Shown here: positions 63,773 through 64,000 of the stretch, piece after piece | How positions within the stretch are numbered: the stretch's first letter is position 1 | Layout: each line of letters begins with the position of its first letter | Assembly: GCA_964020155.1 (NCBI GenBank) | Contig: OZ026548.1 | Location: forward strand, 1,541,397 to 1,605,396 | DNA: 64,000 nt | Source: Chondrilla cf. caribensis | Taxonomy: Eukaryota > Porifera > Demospongiae > Chondrillida > Chondrillidae | Direction of reading: 5' to 3' | Notes under the pieces: model-generated | What the model saw: only the letters and a program-made list of their open reading frames with translations | Database searches by the model: none | Told to the model about the DNA's origin: nothing | Program-made: the position numbers and the translations under genes

Positions 63773-64000
63773 CTGTACAGCAGGGAGGAGTACAGACAGT
63801 ATTTCATGTATATTATGCACTATGTACAGTATACAATACACTAAAACACAGTACACAATCATGCATGCTTCGTGCACACTACACTGGAGTACATGATCAT
63901 GTGAATATGCTTCAATGTAGTGTAGCCATTAAATAGTGAACATAATATAAAGCAATCCACCAAAAGAGAACAATCACACAAGGTTGATCGACCCGGGACA

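Overview
The window reads as animal nuclear DNA. Its genes are split by short introns with GT-AG boundaries, it carries very many (AC)n/(GT)n tracts, and it encodes metazoan-type proteins: a phospholipase B-like protein, MORN3, a WD-repeat protein and a class I myosin. The large family of collagen-like proteins with a Cys-rich C-terminal domain is of a kind I associate with sponges, so a demosponge is my best guess. That is inference, not proof.

Region 1 (1-22,610) is ordinary gene-dense DNA. It holds the last two exons of a phospholipase B-like gene (+), a complete five-exon MORN3 gene (-), an unrecognised 12-exon gene (+) that starts 177 bp head-to-head from MORN3, and a 20-exon WD40 gene (+) with a HEAT/Arm-like tail. 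MORN3 and the WD40 protein suggest a cluster of ciliary or sperm-related genes. Introns here are full of self-complementary tacgta/tatgta runs, a minisatellite and small dispersed repeats.

Region 2 (about 21,560-31,070) is a tandem triplication. A unit made of the last exons of the WD40 gene plus an intronless collagen-like membrane protein gene was copied. The WD40 exon copies are broken, while two collagen-like genes (23,838 and 28,060) are intact. Each unit starts near a long (GT)n tract.

Region 3 (about 31,000-58,000) is an array of collagen-like genes. Six intact genes encode secreted versions, one further gene has a single in-frame stop, and there are three gross pseudogenes and several small relics. 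All intact members are single open frames. Most share a TATA box about 50-70 bp upstream of the ATG and a conserved 3' flank. N-terminal, collagen and C-terminal modules occur in different combinations, which points to gene conversion or unequal crossing-over. Variation is concentrated in three short loops of the C-terminal domain. The layout (signal or membrane anchor, Gly-X-Y stalk, globular head) is like that of collectins, ficolins and C1q, so a recognition role is a reasonable hypothesis.

Region 4 contains a direct duplication of more than 8 kb (about 42,200-50,400 and 55,600-64,000). Each copy carries a collagen-like gene followed by the tail exons of a MYO1C/MYO1H-like myosin on the minus strand. 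The first myosin copy lacks its motor exons; the second runs off the window end. A Penelope-like element with 297-bp inverted repeats sits at 34,766-35,958, and the unoccupied site is visible in a paralogous segment near 53,816.
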